Source: Sphingomonadales bacterium | GTDB taxonomy: Bacteria > Pseudomonadota > Alphaproteobacteria > Sphingomonadales > Sphingomonadaceae | Assembly: GCA_018971065.1 (NCBI GenBank) | Contig: JAGWVC010000004.1 | Coordinates: 15,476-79,475 of the forward strand | DNA length: 64,000 bases | Direction of reading: 5' to 3' | Part shown: one piece after another, positions 44,487-54,535 of the stretch | Numbering within the stretch: position 1 is the stretch's first letter | Layout of the letters: the number at the start of each line of letters is the position of its first letter | Made by a program: the position numbers and the translations under genes | The notes under the pieces: generated by a model | Databases searched by the model: none | Told to the model about the DNA's origin: nothing | What the model saw: only the letters and a program-made list of their open reading frames with translations

Positions 44487-45254
44487 GTGACCAAAACAGC
44501 AATTGTCACCGGCGGCGGCGGCGGGATCGGGGCGGGCATCGTGCGGGCCTTGCTGGCGGCGGGCCACAACGTCGTTGCCACCGGCCGCAACGAGGCCAAG
44601 CTGGCGAAGTTTGCCACCGAGACCGGCAGCCCTGCGCTCAGCACCATCGCGGTGGACCTGACGGCGGACGAAGCGCCGAAGGCGATCGTCGATCACGCGC
44701 TGGCCACGTTCGGCCGACTCGACATCGTCGTCAACAACGCCGGTTCGTTCAACTTCGGCCCGGTGGATCAGACCAGCGACGCCATGCTGGACGAAGTGCT
44801 GGCCGTCTCCGCCCGCGCCCCGTTCCGCCTCTGCCGCGAGGCGATCCCGCATCTGGGTGAAGGGGCCAGCGTGTTGTTCATCGGCTCCACGTGGGGGCTT
44901 TACGGCACGCCTGCGGGTGGCGCCTACAGCTTCGTCAAGGCCGGGCTGATCGGCCTGATGCAGACGATGGCCGCCGAATATGGCCGCAAGGGCATTCGCA
45001 GCAACTACATCGCGCCCACCGTGGTCCGTACCGAGATGACCGACGCGTTCTGGGACCTCGATTTCTTCCAGCGCACCAATCAGGAACTGACCCCGCTGGG
45101 CCGCGACTGCACGGTCGAGGATGTGGCGAACATGGCCGCGTTCCTGGTGTCCGACGCGGCCGGCTTCATCAACGGCCAGACCATCGCGGTGGACGGTGGC
45201 GTCTCCACCACGCGCTTCGTCGATCCGGCGGCGGTAGGCGCCGTGCGGCAGTAA
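44487..45254 (+). CDS. Short-chain dehydrogenase/reductase
   Basis: A 255-residue classical SDR: cofactor motif VTGGGGGIGAGIV, NNAGS, catalytic Ser in GSTWGLYG and Y-x3-K in YSFVK, closing FINGQTIAVDGG. Arg in ATGRNEAKL suggests NADP preference. The GTG at 44487 gives MTKTAIVTGG, with GGGAG somewhat far upstream (11 bases). It lies between the KstD-like protein and a hydrolase in the same direction, consistent with beta-oxidation or ketone reduction in the same pathway; the substrate is unknown. Confidence 0.9.
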   Translation: MTKTAIVTGGGGGIGAGIVRALLAAGHNVVATGRNEAKLAKFATETGSPALSTIAVDLTADEAPKAIVDHALATFGRLDIVVNNAGSFNFGPVDQTSDAMLDEVLAVSARAPFRLCREAIPHLGEGASVLFIGSTWGLYGTPAGGAYSFVKAGLIGLMQTMAAEYGRKGIRSNYIAPTVVRTEMTDAFWDLDFFQRTNQELTPLGRDCTVEDVANMAAFLVSDAAGFINGQTIAVDGGVSTTRFVDPAAVGAVRQ

Positions 45255-45260
45255 CCCGCC

Positions 45261-46067
45261 GTGCTGCTGTGGCTGCCTGATGGCCGGCGCCTGCGGTTCG
45301 ACCTGCTCGGCCCTGCCGATCGCCCGGTCGCCTGCATGGCGCATTGCCTGTCGTTCGACAGCGGCGTGTGGTCCGAACAGGTCGCGCCGCTGCTGGCAGC
45401 AGGCTGGCGGGTGCTGCGGCTCGACATGCGCGGGCATGGTGGCAGCGATGTGGGCGCGCCGGACTTCGGCATGGCCGATCTGGCCAATGATGTCATCGCC
45501 GTGCTCGATCGGCTCGGCATCGATCGCGTCCATTTCCTCGGCGTCTCGATCGGCGGGATGATCGGCCAGCAGCTCGGCATCGATCATGGCCACCGCCTGC
45601 ATTCGCTGATGCTGTGCGGCACCAGCGCGCAGGCGGTGCCGGGGCCGCCGGGCATGTGGGACCAGCGCTTCGCCGCCGTGCGTGCGGCCGGTTCGCTGGA
45701 ACCGGTTGCCGATGCGGGAATGGCGCGCTGGGTTACGGAGGATTACCAGCCAAGGCGGCCCGATCGCTGGCGGCAGGTGCGCGATACCATCGTCGCCACC
45801 AGCCTTGAGGGGTACATCGGCGGCGCGCAGGCGATCATCGCCTTCGATGTGCTGGACCGGTTGCGCACGATCACCAGGCCCACGCTGGTGCTGTGCGGCG
45901 ATGAGGACACCGGCACCCCGCCGGCGGGAAACCGCCTGATCGCGGAACGGATCGCCGGCGCACGCTATGTCGAGATGCCGCATGCGCGGCATATCCCGAT
46001 GATGGAATATCCCGAGGCATTCAACGCGATCATGCGCGATTGGCTGGTGGCCAACGGCGGCAATTGA
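45261..46067 (+). CDS. Alpha/beta hydrolase, enol-lactonase-like
   Basis: A 268-residue hydrolase of the PcaD type. Oxyanion region AHCLSFDSGVW, LRLDMRGHGGSD, nucleophile elbow LGVSIGGMIGQ, Asp in CGDEDTGTPP and His in MPHARHIPMMEYP. Start at a GTG 6 bases after the SDR stop. It may open a lactone or hydrolyse a beta-diketone in the ring-cleavage part of the pathway; true beta-ketoadipate enol-lactonases have this layout, but no pca genes are present, so the substrate is open. Confidence 0.88.
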   Translation: MLLWLPDGRRLRFDLLGPADRPVACMAHCLSFDSGVWSEQVAPLLAAGWRVLRLDMRGHGGSDVGAPDFGMADLANDVIAVLDRLGIDRVHFLGVSIGGMIGQQLGIDHGHRLHSLMLCGTSAQAVPGPPGMWDQRFAAVRAAGSLEPVADAGMARWVTEDYQPRRPDRWRQVRDTIVATSLEGYIGGAQAIIAFDVLDRLRTITRPTLVLCGDEDTGTPPAGNRLIAERIAGARYVEMPHARHIPMMEYPEAFNAIMRDWLVANGGN

Positions 46068-46117
46068 CCGCCTGAAATCAGCAACTAGGCTTAAGTCCCG
46101 AATCGCAGGGGGGCGGC

Positions 46118-48094
46118 ATGAATCGGATTGGCTTGGCAGCGGCGCTGCTGGCGGCGGCGTGGGCAGGCATCGGCATGGCGGCCGAACCGGCAGGACCGCC
46201 AAAACCGCCAGAGCCAGCGGCGGCACCATCCGCCATCCCCGCCCGCATTCCCACCGAAGTTCTGGCGCGGCAACCGTTCATCAGCGGCCCGAAAGTCTCG
46301 CCCGACGGGCATCGCGTCGCCGCGCTGGTGTCGAAGCAGGGCAAGCAGATGCTGGCGGTCATCGAACTGACCTCCGGCCATGTGGCGTTGCAGACCCTGC
46401 CGGACGATTTCGACCTGCGCTGGTATCGGTGGGCAGGGAACGACACGTTGCTCACCAGCTTCGGCAGGACCGTGCCGTGGTTCGAAGACGAAGCCTATCG
46501 CACCAACCTGCTGGCCTTCGATGTTGCGACCAACACCCCGTATTTCCTCGGCGCAAAGGAACAGGGCCTTACCGGCGACGATGTCTTGTGGATCGATCCC
46601 GAGGGCAAGCGCCTGCTGCTGTCGTATCAGCCGACGATCTACGATTTCCCGGCGGTCTACAGTGTCGATATCGCCACCAACAAGCGCACGCTGGTCACCC
46701 GGGAAATGACCGACATCTGGGACTGGTATGCCGATGGCCAGGGCGTGGTCCGCTATGGCCTGGGCTGGTCGCTGGGCAAGCTGTCTATGGTCTATCGCAC
46801 GAAAGACGGCGAGAAGTTCCACAGCGTCGTCAATGCCAAGGCCGACGAGGACAACACCTGGCTGGATGTCGCGAAGTTCTTCAACGACAGCGATGAAGGC
46901 TACGCGCTGGTGCGCGGCGACGATACCGAAGGGCGGTTCGGCCTCTACCGGTACAATTTCGCCACCCGCAAGCGTGGTGACAAGGTCTTCGACCAGCCGG
47001 CGATCGACATCGACGATTTCGACATCGCCGCGGACGGCAAGTCGCTGCTGGCGGCGTGGTATACCGACGATCGCAACCGGGTGAAATGGTTCGATCCGCA
47101 GCTTGCCGGCATCCAGGCCGATCTCGACAAGGCGGTCGGTGACCGCGTGGCCTGGATCGGCTCGCGCAGCCGTGCCAACACGCTGATGCTGGTTCACATC
47201 GGCGGGTCTGACCGGCCCGGCGACCTGTTCACCTACCAGCCCGGCGAAGGCGTGCTGCACCTGCTGGCCCACATGAACGAGGCGATGCCGAAAGGCGCGC
47301 TCGTGAAGACGCGCTACGTCCATTACAAGGCGCGCGACGGGCTGGACATTCCCGCCTACCTCACCCTGCCCGCCGGGCGCGATCCCCGGAAACTGCCGCT
47401 GGTCATCATGCCGCACGGCGGCCCGTTCGATGTGCGCGACGATGGCGGCTACGATCCGGAAGTGCAGTTTCTCGCCAATCGCGGCTACGTCGTGCTGCAA
47501 CCGCAGTTCCGTGGCTCGGGCGGCTACGGCAAGCCGTGGTCCGACAAGGGCGAGGGGCAGTGGGGCCGCGCCATGCAGGACGACCTCGACGACGGTATGG
47601 ACTGGCTGGCGAAAGACGGCATCGTCGATCCGAAGCGCGCCTGCATCGTCGGCAGTTCCTATGGCGGCTATGCGGCCGAATGGGGCGCGGTGCGCAACCC
47701 AGAACGCTATCGCTGCGCCGCCAGCTTCGCCGGGGTGTCCGACGTCAACCGCTGGTTCAAGTACGTCTCGGGCCGCATCGAATCGAAGCGCTACCGCAAC
47801 GACTGGCAGCGGCAGGTGAAGGCCGGCGACGACAAGTTCGACCTGAAGACCGTGTCGCCGCTCTACACCGTGGACCGGCTGAAGGTGCCGCTGCTGCTGG
47901 CGCATGGCGACAAGGACCAGCGCGTGCCGTTCAAGCAGACCCAGCTTTTCACCAATGCCCTCAAGGCGGCGGGCAAGACCTACGAATTCTACCCGATCGC
48001 GGGCGAAGGGCACGGCTTCTCCACCGAGGCCAACCGCAAGCTGTGGCTCGATCGGCTCGATGCGTTCCTGGCGCGGTACAACCCGGCGGATTGA
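46118..48094 (+). CDS. S9 family peptidase, exported (acylaminoacyl/dipeptidyl type)
   Basis: A 658-residue serine peptidase with a signal peptide (MNRIGLAAALLAAAWAGIGMA). A beta-propeller half is followed by the catalytic domain: Ser514 in GSSYGGYAAEWG, Asp600 in HGDKDQRVPF and His632 in GEGHGF. It is a second exported S9 enzyme in this window, distinct from the S9A gene at 7.9 kb. It interrupts the acyl-CoA metabolism genes and may be unrelated to them. Confidence 0.93.
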   Translation: MNRIGLAAALLAAAWAGIGMAAEPAGPPKPPEPAAAPSAIPARIPTEVLARQPFISGPKVSPDGHRVAALVSKQGKQMLAVIELTSGHVALQTLPDDFDLRWYRWAGNDTLLTSFGRTVPWFEDEAYRTNLLAFDVATNTPYFLGAKEQGLTGDDVLWIDPEGKRLLLSYQPTIYDFPAVYSVDIATNKRTLVTREMTDIWDWYADGQGVVRYGLGWSLGKLSMVYRTKDGEKFHSVVNAKADEDNTWLDVAKFFNDSDEGYALVRGDDTEGRFGLYRYNFATRKRGDKVFDQPAIDIDDFDIAADGKSLLAAWYTDDRNRVKWFDPQLAGIQADLDKAVGDRVAWIGSRSRANTLMLVHIGGSDRPGDLFTYQPGEGVLHLLAHMNEAMPKGALVKTRYVHYKARDGLDIPAYLTLPAGRDPRKLPLVIMPHGGPFDVRDDGGYDPEVQFLANRGYVVLQPQFRGSGGYGKPWSDKGEGQWGRAMQDDLDDGMDWLAKDGIVDPKRACIVGSSYGGYAAEWGAVRNPERYRCAASFAGVSDVNRWFKYVSGRIESKRYRNDWQRQVKAGDDKFDLKTVSPLYTVDRLKVPLLLAHGDKDQRVPFKQTQLFTNALKAAGKTYEFYPIAGEGHGFSTEANRKLWLDRLDAFLARYNPAD

Positions 48095-48173
48095 TACTTG
48101 CGCGATTGATTGGGCGCCGCGCCCATGCCACAATCGGGCGATGCCGACGCAAATGGCAATGGGGAGAATCCGC

Positions 48174-49727
48174 GTGGCCGAAAGCCCGATCCATCGTGAG
48201 CTGTACAACGCCGAAGTGCTGGCCAACGCGCTGAACCTCGGTGGCGACCGCCCGCTGCTCAAGCTGCTCGACGGCACCGTGCAAAGCGTCGCCCAGGTCC
48301 GCGACGAAGTCAGCCGGTTCCAGCAGGCGCTGGCCGGTCTCGGCGTCGGCCCCGGCGACCGCGTCTCGCTGATCGCGCCCAACCGGCCCGAATGCCTACA
48401 CGTCACCCACGCGCTGCAAATGCTGGCCGCGCTCTACGTGCCGATGCACCCGCTATCGGCGTTGCCCGAACACCTGACGGTGATCCGCGATGCCGATGTG
48501 CGCGTGCTGGTGTTCGACGCCATGTTCGCCCAGCGCGCCGCCGATCTTGCCCGCGAAGTGCCGGGCCTGCGCCTGCTGGCGATCGGCAAGAGCGACATGG
48601 CCGACGACATCCACGAACTCGCCGCGCAATACACCCCGCAGCCGCTGGTGGCGCCGGTGGTCGATGGCCACGACGTCACCCGCCTCGGCTATTCGGGCGG
48701 CACCACCGGCCAGCCCAAGGCGATCCCGTCGTGCCAGCGCTCGGGCTTCCTGTGCGGGCTGCACATGCAGGCGGTGTGGGAATGGCCGCAGGTGCCCGAC
48801 ATCCTGTCGTGCGCGCCACTGACACACGCCGGCGGTGCCATGTTCATGCCCGCATTGCTGCGCGGCGGCACCTTCCTGGTGCTGCCGAAATTCGACCCGG
48901 TGCAGGTGATGGAAACCATCCAGCGCGAACGCATCAACTGCATGATGCTGGTGCCGACGATGATCTACGCCCTGCTCGATCACCCGCGCTTCGGCGAGTT
49001 CGATCTCTCCAGCCTCGAAACCGTGTTCTACGGCGCCAGCGCGATCATCCCGGCGCGGCTGAAGGAGGCGATCGAACGCATCGGCCCGGTGTTCGCGCAG
49101 TTCTACGGTCAGGCCGAGGCACCGATGGTGCTGACCTACTTCCGCAAGGCCGATCATGACGTCACCGACATGAACCGCCTTGCCTCGTGCGGCCTGCCCA
49201 GCCCGTGGGTGCGGCTGGAACTGCACGACCCGCAGGGCAACCCGGTTGCAGATGGCCAGCCGGGCGAGATCGTCGTGCAGGGGCCGCTGGTGATGGACGG
49301 CTATCGCGATCCCCAGCTTACCGCCGAAGCCTTCAGCGGCGGCTGGCTCCACACCGGCGACGTCGCGGTGCGCGATCCCGGCGGGTTCCTGCGCATCGTC
49401 GATCGCACCAAGGACATGATCGTCACCGGCGGCTTCAACGTGTTCCCGCGCGACATTGAGATCGTCATCGCCGAACATGCCGCCGTGGCGCAGGTGGCGG
49501 TTATCGGCGTGCCGCACGACAAGTGGGGCGAGGCGGTGAAGGCCTATGTCGTGCTGAAAAGCGGAATGAACGCGACCGGGGAGGAACTGGCCGCGCTGGT
49601 GGCGGCGCGCAAGGGTTCGTATCAGGCGCCCAAATCGGTGGAATTCATCGCCGTCATCCCGCAGACCCCAGTGGGCAAGCCCGACAAGAAGGCGCTGCGG
49701 GCGATGGCGGCGGCGGTCCCGGCCTGA
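48174..49727 (+). CDS. Acyl-CoA ligase (AMP-binding, FadD-like)
   Basis: A 517-residue adenylate-forming enzyme that activates a carboxylic acid as a CoA thioester. The P-loop is LGYSGGTTGQPKAIP, the aromatic-substrate region FYGQAEAPMVL, the hinge WLHTGDVAV with IVDRTKDMIVTGGFNVFPR, and the C-terminal catalytic Lys in TPVGKPDKKALR. The GTG at 48174 has GGGGAG with an 8-base spacer; upstream ATGs in frame are less well placed. It probably supplies the acyl-CoA for the dehydrogenase pair that follows. Confidence 0.92.
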   Translation: MAESPIHRELYNAEVLANALNLGGDRPLLKLLDGTVQSVAQVRDEVSRFQQALAGLGVGPGDRVSLIAPNRPECLHVTHALQMLAALYVPMHPLSALPEHLTVIRDADVRVLVFDAMFAQRAADLAREVPGLRLLAIGKSDMADDIHELAAQYTPQPLVAPVVDGHDVTRLGYSGGTTGQPKAIPSCQRSGFLCGLHMQAVWEWPQVPDILSCAPLTHAGGAMFMPALLRGGTFLVLPKFDPVQVMETIQRERINCMMLVPTMIYALLDHPRFGEFDLSSLETVFYGASAIIPARLKEAIERIGPVFAQFYGQAEAPMVLTYFRKADHDVTDMNRLASCGLPSPWVRLELHDPQGNPVADGQPGEIVVQGPLVMDGYRDPQLTAEAFSGGWLHTGDVAVRDPGGFLRIVDRTKDMIVTGGFNVFPRDIEIVIAEHAAVAQVAVIGVPHDKWGEAVKAYVVLKSGMNATGEELAALVAARKGSYQAPKSVEFIAVIPQTPVGKPDKKALRAMAAAVPA

Positions 49728-49824
49728 TCCACCACCGGCAAGCATGACATCGCGGCGGCGGCTGGCACGGGCGGGGCGTCTCGGCTAACGCCCCCATGCA
49801 CGTTCGATCCCCGCGAGGAAGCCG

Positions 49825-50970
49825 ATGGATTTCACCTGGAACGAGGAACAGCAGGCGTTTCGCGCCCGGCTGGTTGCTTTCCTCGACAAGACCCTGCCCG
49901 ATGACTGGGAGGAGTTCAGCAAACACGGCCCCGCCTCGCCGGCGTTGACCGCCTATGCCGCGCAGTTCTGCCGCGCCATCGCGGGCGAGGGCATGTTGTT
50001 CCCGCACTGGCCGAAGGAGCATGGGGGTGAGGGGCTGTCGCCCTGGCACCAGCAGATCCTCGCCGAAGTGATGTGGGAAGTGGGCGAACCGCGCGGCGGC
50101 CAGTACATGAACGTCAACTGGATCGGCCCGACGCTGATGGCCTACGGCACCCCCGCGCAGCAGGCGCAATACCTGCCGCAGATCGCGCGCGGCGAGATGC
50201 TGTGGTGCCAGGGCTTCTCCGAACCGAACTCCGGCTCCGACCTCGCCTCCTTGCGCACCCGGGCGGAACTGGAAGGCGGTCATTACCGCATCAACGGCCA
50301 GAAGATCTGGACCTCCTACGCCGGCCTTGCCGACACCTGCTTCCTGCTGACCCGCACCAGCGACGATCGCAAGAAGGGCATCACCATCCTGCTGGTGCCG
50401 ATGGATACGCCGGGCATCACCGTCCGCCAGATTCCCAGCATGATCGGTGAAGGCGACATCCATGAGGTGTTCTTCGACGACGTGACGGTGCCCGCCTCGG
50501 CCCGCTTCGGCGAGGAAGGGCAGGCCTGGGAGATCATCTCCTACAGCCTGAAAAACGAACGCCTCGGCATTCCGCGCTATCAACTGGCCCGCGTCGCGCT
50601 CGACCGCGCGGTGCAGACCCTCCAGCAGCGCGGCAGGTTCACCCGCGAAGCCGTGCGGATCGAGGCGGCACGCTGCGCCACCCTCACCGAAGCCGCGCGC
50701 ATCGCCTGCTATGCCATCGTCCAGAAGCGCGTCGATGGCGGCGCGGTGGGTCCGGAAGCCAGTTCGGCGCGCTTCGCCGTGGTTCAGGCCGAACGCGCGG
50801 TGTGCGAATTCGTTGCCGAATTCCTGCCCGAGGCGTTGGCCGGCGGCTCGGCTTTCCTGCAGATGCACCACCAGCGCGGCATCGTCGCCGGCATTGCCAG
50901 CGGCGCCGCCGAAATCCAGCTCAACATCATCGCCAGCGACGTGCTGGAACTGCCCAGGGAGCCGCGTTGA
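49825..50970 (+). CDS. Acyl-CoA dehydrogenase, large subunit of the second pair
   Basis: A 381-residue flavoprotein. It shows WCQGFSEPNSGSDLASLRTRAE and the C-terminal SGAAEIQLNIIASDVLELPREP. It is the counterpart of the 402-residue gene at 41.1 kb, but the two differ in sequence. It overlaps the small-subunit gene downstream (TGATG), and follows the CoA ligase by 97 bases. Confidence 0.92.
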   Translation: MDFTWNEEQQAFRARLVAFLDKTLPDDWEEFSKHGPASPALTAYAAQFCRAIAGEGMLFPHWPKEHGGEGLSPWHQQILAEVMWEVGEPRGGQYMNVNWIGPTLMAYGTPAQQAQYLPQIARGEMLWCQGFSEPNSGSDLASLRTRAELEGGHYRINGQKIWTSYAGLADTCFLLTRTSDDRKKGITILLVPMDTPGITVRQIPSMIGEGDIHEVFFDDVTVPASARFGEEGQAWEIISYSLKNERLGIPRYQLARVALDRAVQTLQQRGRFTREAVRIEAARCATLTEAARIACYAIVQKRVDGGAVGPEASSARFAVVQAERAVCEFVAEFLPEALAGGSAFLQMHHQRGIVAGIASGAAEIQLNIIASDVLELPREPR

Positions 50971-51887
50971 TGGACCTCTCCGTCTCCGAAGACCAGACTC
51001 AGGTTCTCGACGCGATCGACAGCCTGACCCGGCCTTATGCATCGGTGCCGGTCCACGACGTCTCGTTCGCGCTGACCAATGACGCGCTCGATGTCGAGAT
51101 CGCGACAAGCGGCTTCTACGATGTCCTCGCCATCGCGGAACTCGGCCCCGTCACCGCCGCGATGGTGGTGGAACGGCTGGGCCGCCTGCCGTTCGCGCTG
51201 GAAGCCGGGGCGTCGTCGCTGGTGCGGCCGCTGGTTGACGTCGATCTGCCGCGCCCGTGGTGCCTGGTCGAGGAAGGCAATCTCGACACCCCGGTGCGCT
51301 TCCTGAAGCCGGGTGCCACCGTCCTCGTCGTCAGTGGGTCCGGCGTGCGCTCGTTCACTGCCGGCGCCGAACACATCCGTTCCGCCGGTGACGAAGTGCT
51401 GTTCGCTTATCCGATGGCCTACCTGACCGGCCTGCCCGACGGTATGACCAGCCACGACGTGCCGGCCGAAACCGTGCTGGCGGCGTGGCGCACCGCCGTC
51501 GCCGCCGAAGCGGCGGGCCTGCTGGCGGGGGCGCTGGCCAGCGTCGTCACCTACCTGTCCGAACGCAAGCAGTTCGGCCGCCCGCTCGCCACATTCCAGG
51601 CGCTGCGCCATCGTCTGGCGGAGGCGCAGGTCGTGGTCAACGGCGTCTACTGGCTGGCGCTGAAGGCGGCGGGCACCGGCGCCGCGGCCGATGCGGCGAT
51701 GGCGCTGCTGCACGCGCAGGACGCCGCCAAGCGGGTGAACTACGATTTCCACCAGATGCTGGGCGCGATGGGGATGACCCTGGAACACCCGCTGCACTTG
51801 TGGACTTACCGGCTCAAGGCGCTGTCCGCCGAACTGGGCGGGCGCGGCGAGCAGGGGCTGGCGGCGGCGGCAGCCTTGTGGGGCTGA
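50970..51887 (+). CDS. Acyl-CoA dehydrogenase family protein, small subunit of the second pair
   Basis: A 305-residue partner: short N-terminal part, middle beta domain, and the C-terminal helical domain with VTYLSERKQFGRPLATFQALRH and FHQMLGAMGMTLEHPLHLW. The catalytic region differs from standard dehydrogenases, as usual for the beta subunit of alpha2-beta2 enzymes. Together with the ligase this forms a three-gene unit for activation and first oxidation of a bulky acid. Confidence 0.88.
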   Translation: MDLSVSEDQTQVLDAIDSLTRPYASVPVHDVSFALTNDALDVEIATSGFYDVLAIAELGPVTAAMVVERLGRLPFALEAGASSLVRPLVDVDLPRPWCLVEEGNLDTPVRFLKPGATVLVVSGSGVRSFTAGAEHIRSAGDEVLFAYPMAYLTGLPDGMTSHDVPAETVLAAWRTAVAAEAAGLLAGALASVVTYLSERKQFGRPLATFQALRHRLAEAQVVVNGVYWLALKAAGTGAAADAAMALLHAQDAAKRVNYDFHQMLGAMGMTLEHPLHLWTYRLKALSAELGGRGEQGLAAAAALWG

Positions 51888-52381
51888 CCGGCGACGAGCT
51901 GACCATCCGCCCGGCCGAGCCGCGCGACGCGGCGGTGATCGCGGCGATCATCTTGCCCACCATCCGCGACGGCGCGACGTATGCGCTCGATCGGGCTATG
52001 GGAGAGGCGGAGGCGCTGGCTTACTGGCTGGGGGGCGATCGCGAGACGTTTGTTGCCGAACACTCCGGCGAAGTCGTCGGTACCTACTACTTGCGCGCCA
52101 ACCAGTCCGGGGGTGGCGCACATGTTGCCAATTGCGGCTACATGACCAGCCCGGCGGCAGCGGGCAGGGGCGTCGCCGCGTCGATGTGCGCGCATTCGCT
52201 CGACCAGGCGCGCGCGCGCGGCTTTCGCGCCATGCAATTCAACTGCGTGGTCAGCACCAATGCGCGTGCGGTCCGGCTGTGGCAGCGCATGGGTTTCGAC
52301 ATCGTCGGCCGCCTGCCGGGCGCGTTTTACGACCCGTCAGACGGCTTCGTCGATGCTTTCGTGATGTTCCGGACGCTTTGA
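51878..52381 (+). CDS. GNAT family N-acetyltransferase
   Basis: A 167-residue GNAT protein. First strand LTIRPAEPRDAAVIAAI, acetyl-CoA loop SPAAAGRGVAASM, and the C-terminal STNARAVRLWQRMGFDIVGRLPGAF. The GTG at 51878 overlaps the dehydrogenase gene by 10 bases; the open frame upstream belongs to that gene's other frame. Substrate unknown. It is the last gene of the plus-strand block and is convergent with the chemoreceptor gene, 15 bases apart. Confidence 0.85.
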   Translation: MGLTGDELTIRPAEPRDAAVIAAIILPTIRDGATYALDRAMGEAEALAYWLGGDRETFVAEHSGEVVGTYYLRANQSGGGAHVANCGYMTSPAAAGRGVAASMCAHSLDQARARGFRAMQFNCVVSTNARAVRLWQRMGFDIVGRLPGAFYDPSDGFVDAFVMFRTL

Positions 52382-52396
52382 TCCGGGGTTTCCGCT

Positions 52397-54163
52397 TTAC
52401 GCCGCCATGCGATAGCCGCTCGAACGCGTGGGTTCCCGGCCCAGGTCGAAGCGTTCGACCAGCCCGCCCATGCGGTTGGCCTCGCCCGACAGGCTGCGCG
52501 CGGCGGCCGAGGTTTCCTCGACCAGCGCGGCGTTCTGCTGGGTCAGCCGGTCCAGATCGCCCACGGCGGTTTCCACCTGGATGATCGCGCTGGACTGCGA
52601 TGCGGCGGCATCGGCCAGCGCGCCGATCCGGCCGGCAAGGTCAGTGGCGTCGGTGACGATCTTGCCCAGCGCGGACTGGGTCTGGCCGATCAGGTCCACG
52701 CCCTTGGTCACGTCCTGCCCGCTCTCGCGGATCAGCGCGGTGATGTCGCGCGCGGCATCGGCAGACCGCTGCGCCAGCGCGCGCACTTCGGTGGCGACGA
52801 CCGCGAAGCCCTTGCCGGCCTCACCGGCGCGCGCGGCTTCCATCCCGGCGTTCAGCGCCAGCAGGTTGGTCTGGAAGGCGATGCCGTCGATCACCGCGAT
52901 GATTTCCTCCATGCGTCGCGACGAGGAGACGATGCGGCTCATCGCGTCCACCGCCTCGGCCATGACCACACCGCCGTTGGTGGCGCTGTCGCGCGCGGCG
53001 CGGGCGATCTGCGCCGCGTCGGTGGCGGTGGTGGCCGAATGCTTGACCGAACTGGTCAGCTCGCGAACGGCGGCGGTCGATTCTTCCAGGCTGGCGGCCT
53101 GCGACTGGGTACGCCCGGCCAGGTCACGGCTGGCATCGGCAATCTCGCCGGCGCCGTTGTTGACCGAACCCGCCGCTTCGGTGACTTCGCGCAGCAGCGC
53201 GGCCATTGCGCCCACGGTTTCGTTGAAATCGGTGCGCAGCTTCTCGTAGTCGCCGGGGAACGGCTGGGTGATCGTGCGGGTCAGGTTGCCCGCCTTCAGG
53301 TCGGCAAGGCCCTGGCCCAGCGCGGAAACCACCCGGCGCTGCGTTTCGGCGGCGGCATCGGCCTCGGCACGGCTGCGCGCGGCGATGCTGGTCTTGATGG
53401 CGTCCAGCGCGCGGCCGATATCGCCGATCTCGTCGCGCTGGTCGGCGCCGGGCACGTCGCGGTCCAGATTGCCCGCCGCCATGTCCTGCATCGCCCCGGT
53501 CAGCCGCTGTAGCGGCCAGATCACGCGGGCCAGCAGCATGGCGATGACGGCCAGCGCAATCACCACCGATGCGACGATCATCGCGATCGACGTCGCCCGG
53601 CTTTTCGCCACGGTGGCGTCGGCTTCCTGGCCCGACAGGTCGCTGGCGTGCTTGTTGTAGTTCAGCTCCACCTCCAGCGCCTTTTCAAGCTGCGGCCCAA
53701 GCGGCGCAAGGCCGGAGTTCCACAGGCCCAGCGAAGCGGCGCCATCGGTTGCCTTCAGGCGGCGAACGTCTGCGGCAATCTGCTTGTACTGGCCCCACAG
53801 CCGGGCGATTTCCTCGTAGCCGCGCCGGTCGATCTCGTCATCGATCAACGGCTGGTATGCGGTGATAGCCTTGTCCGCTTCGTCCGACGCCTTGGCGAAG
53901 GCGTTGTCCTGCTGCTGGATGTCGGCAGGTGACTCCATCAGCTCCAGCTTGGTAACGCCAAGGCGGGCATCGCCGATCGCGTTGTTCATCCGGTCGATGG
54001 CGACAAGGCTGGGCACCGAATTGTCGGTGATCTTGTTGATGCTCGCATTCATATCGGCGGTTTCCTTCAGCGCGGCAACGCTGCCGGCAATCGCCAGCGC
54101 GGCCAGGATGCCGTTGCCCAGATAGGATACCGTCTTGATGCGCACGCCGCCGAGGATGGCCAT
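52397..54163 (-). CDS. Methyl-accepting chemotaxis protein with four-helix periplasmic sensor
   Basis: A 588-residue receptor. Membrane helix 1 about 11-32, a helical periplasmic sensor about 33-190 of the 4HB type ([22 protein letters not shown]), membrane helix 2 about 191-212, HAMP about 213-265, then a long signalling coiled coil whose tip reads [37 protein letters not shown], seen in overlapping parts. The start is set by AAGG 8 bases before the ATG at 54163; a longer frame only adds promoter DNA. No other chemotaxis genes are near. The C-terminus lacks a CheR pentapeptide. Confidence 0.93.
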   Translation of the reverse strand: MAILGGVRIKTVSYLGNGILAALAIAGSVAALKETADMNASINKITDNSVPSLVAIDRMNNAIGDARLGVTKLELMESPADIQQQDNAFAKASDEADKAITAYQPLIDDEIDRRGYEEIARLWGQYKQIAADVRRLKATDGAASLGLWNSGLAPLGPQLEKALEVELNYNKHASDLSGQEADATVAKSRATSIAMIVASVVIALAVIAMLLARVIWPLQRLTGAMQDMAAGNLDRDVPGADQRDEIGDIGRALDAIKTSIAARSRAEADAAAETQRRVVSALGQGLADLKAGNLTRTITQPFPGDYEKLRTDFNETVGAMAALLREVTEAAGSVNNGAGEIADASRDLAGRTQSQAASLEESTAAVRELTSSVKHSATTATDAAQIARAARDSATNGGVVMAEAVDAMSRIVSSSRRMEEIIAVIDGIAFQTNLLALNAGMEAARAGEAGKGFAVVATEVRALAQRSADAARDITALIRESGQDVTKGVDLIGQTQSALGKIVTDATDLAGRIGALADAAASQSSAIIQVETAVGDLDRLTQQNAALVEETSAAARSLSGEANRMGGLVERFDLGREPTRSSGYRMAA

Positions 54164-54535
54164 AAAACAAACCTTTGCATAAAGCCGCAGGTGGGGCTGC
54201 AGGAAAAACTTGAGGTGGCTGGTAGCACCGGCGGATTGTATGGAGATTATCCCGGCTCTCCGCGACGGCCCCCGGGTGTGGGTGAACCCGGCGCTAACCA
54301 ATTGCCTCTGATTCGGCGGAAATCGTGCGATTTGGACGTGCTCGGCCATAGATTCATCGCGAATTCACGAAAATTTCACCGGCGTATCGGTGCAAAAAAC
54401 TAACCATTATCAAATGGAAATTTCGGAGTGCCGGGCCGATGCCCAGGGCCTCTATGGTGTAACCGAAAGGTAGCGGTATCAGTTGCTACGGAATTTGGGA
54501 GGATCGTTGTCGGCAGAAGCATGGGGGAGGTTGCC
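54164..54535. other. Divergent intergenic region between the two chemoreceptor genes
   Basis: 372 bases without a gene, AT-richer than its flanks in the right part (54360-54420). It must hold both promoters. A short inverted repeat CACCG-GCGTAT-CGGTG (about 54377-54392) is the only clear structure; no convincing sigma-54, FliA or sigma-70 promoter pair was found by eye. Confidence 0.6.

Noticed and set aside
46091..48406. A 771-residue minus-strand frame opposite the S9 peptidase
   Set aside because: No motifs, signal or ribosome site; the plus strand encodes a complete peptidase with a catalytic triad.
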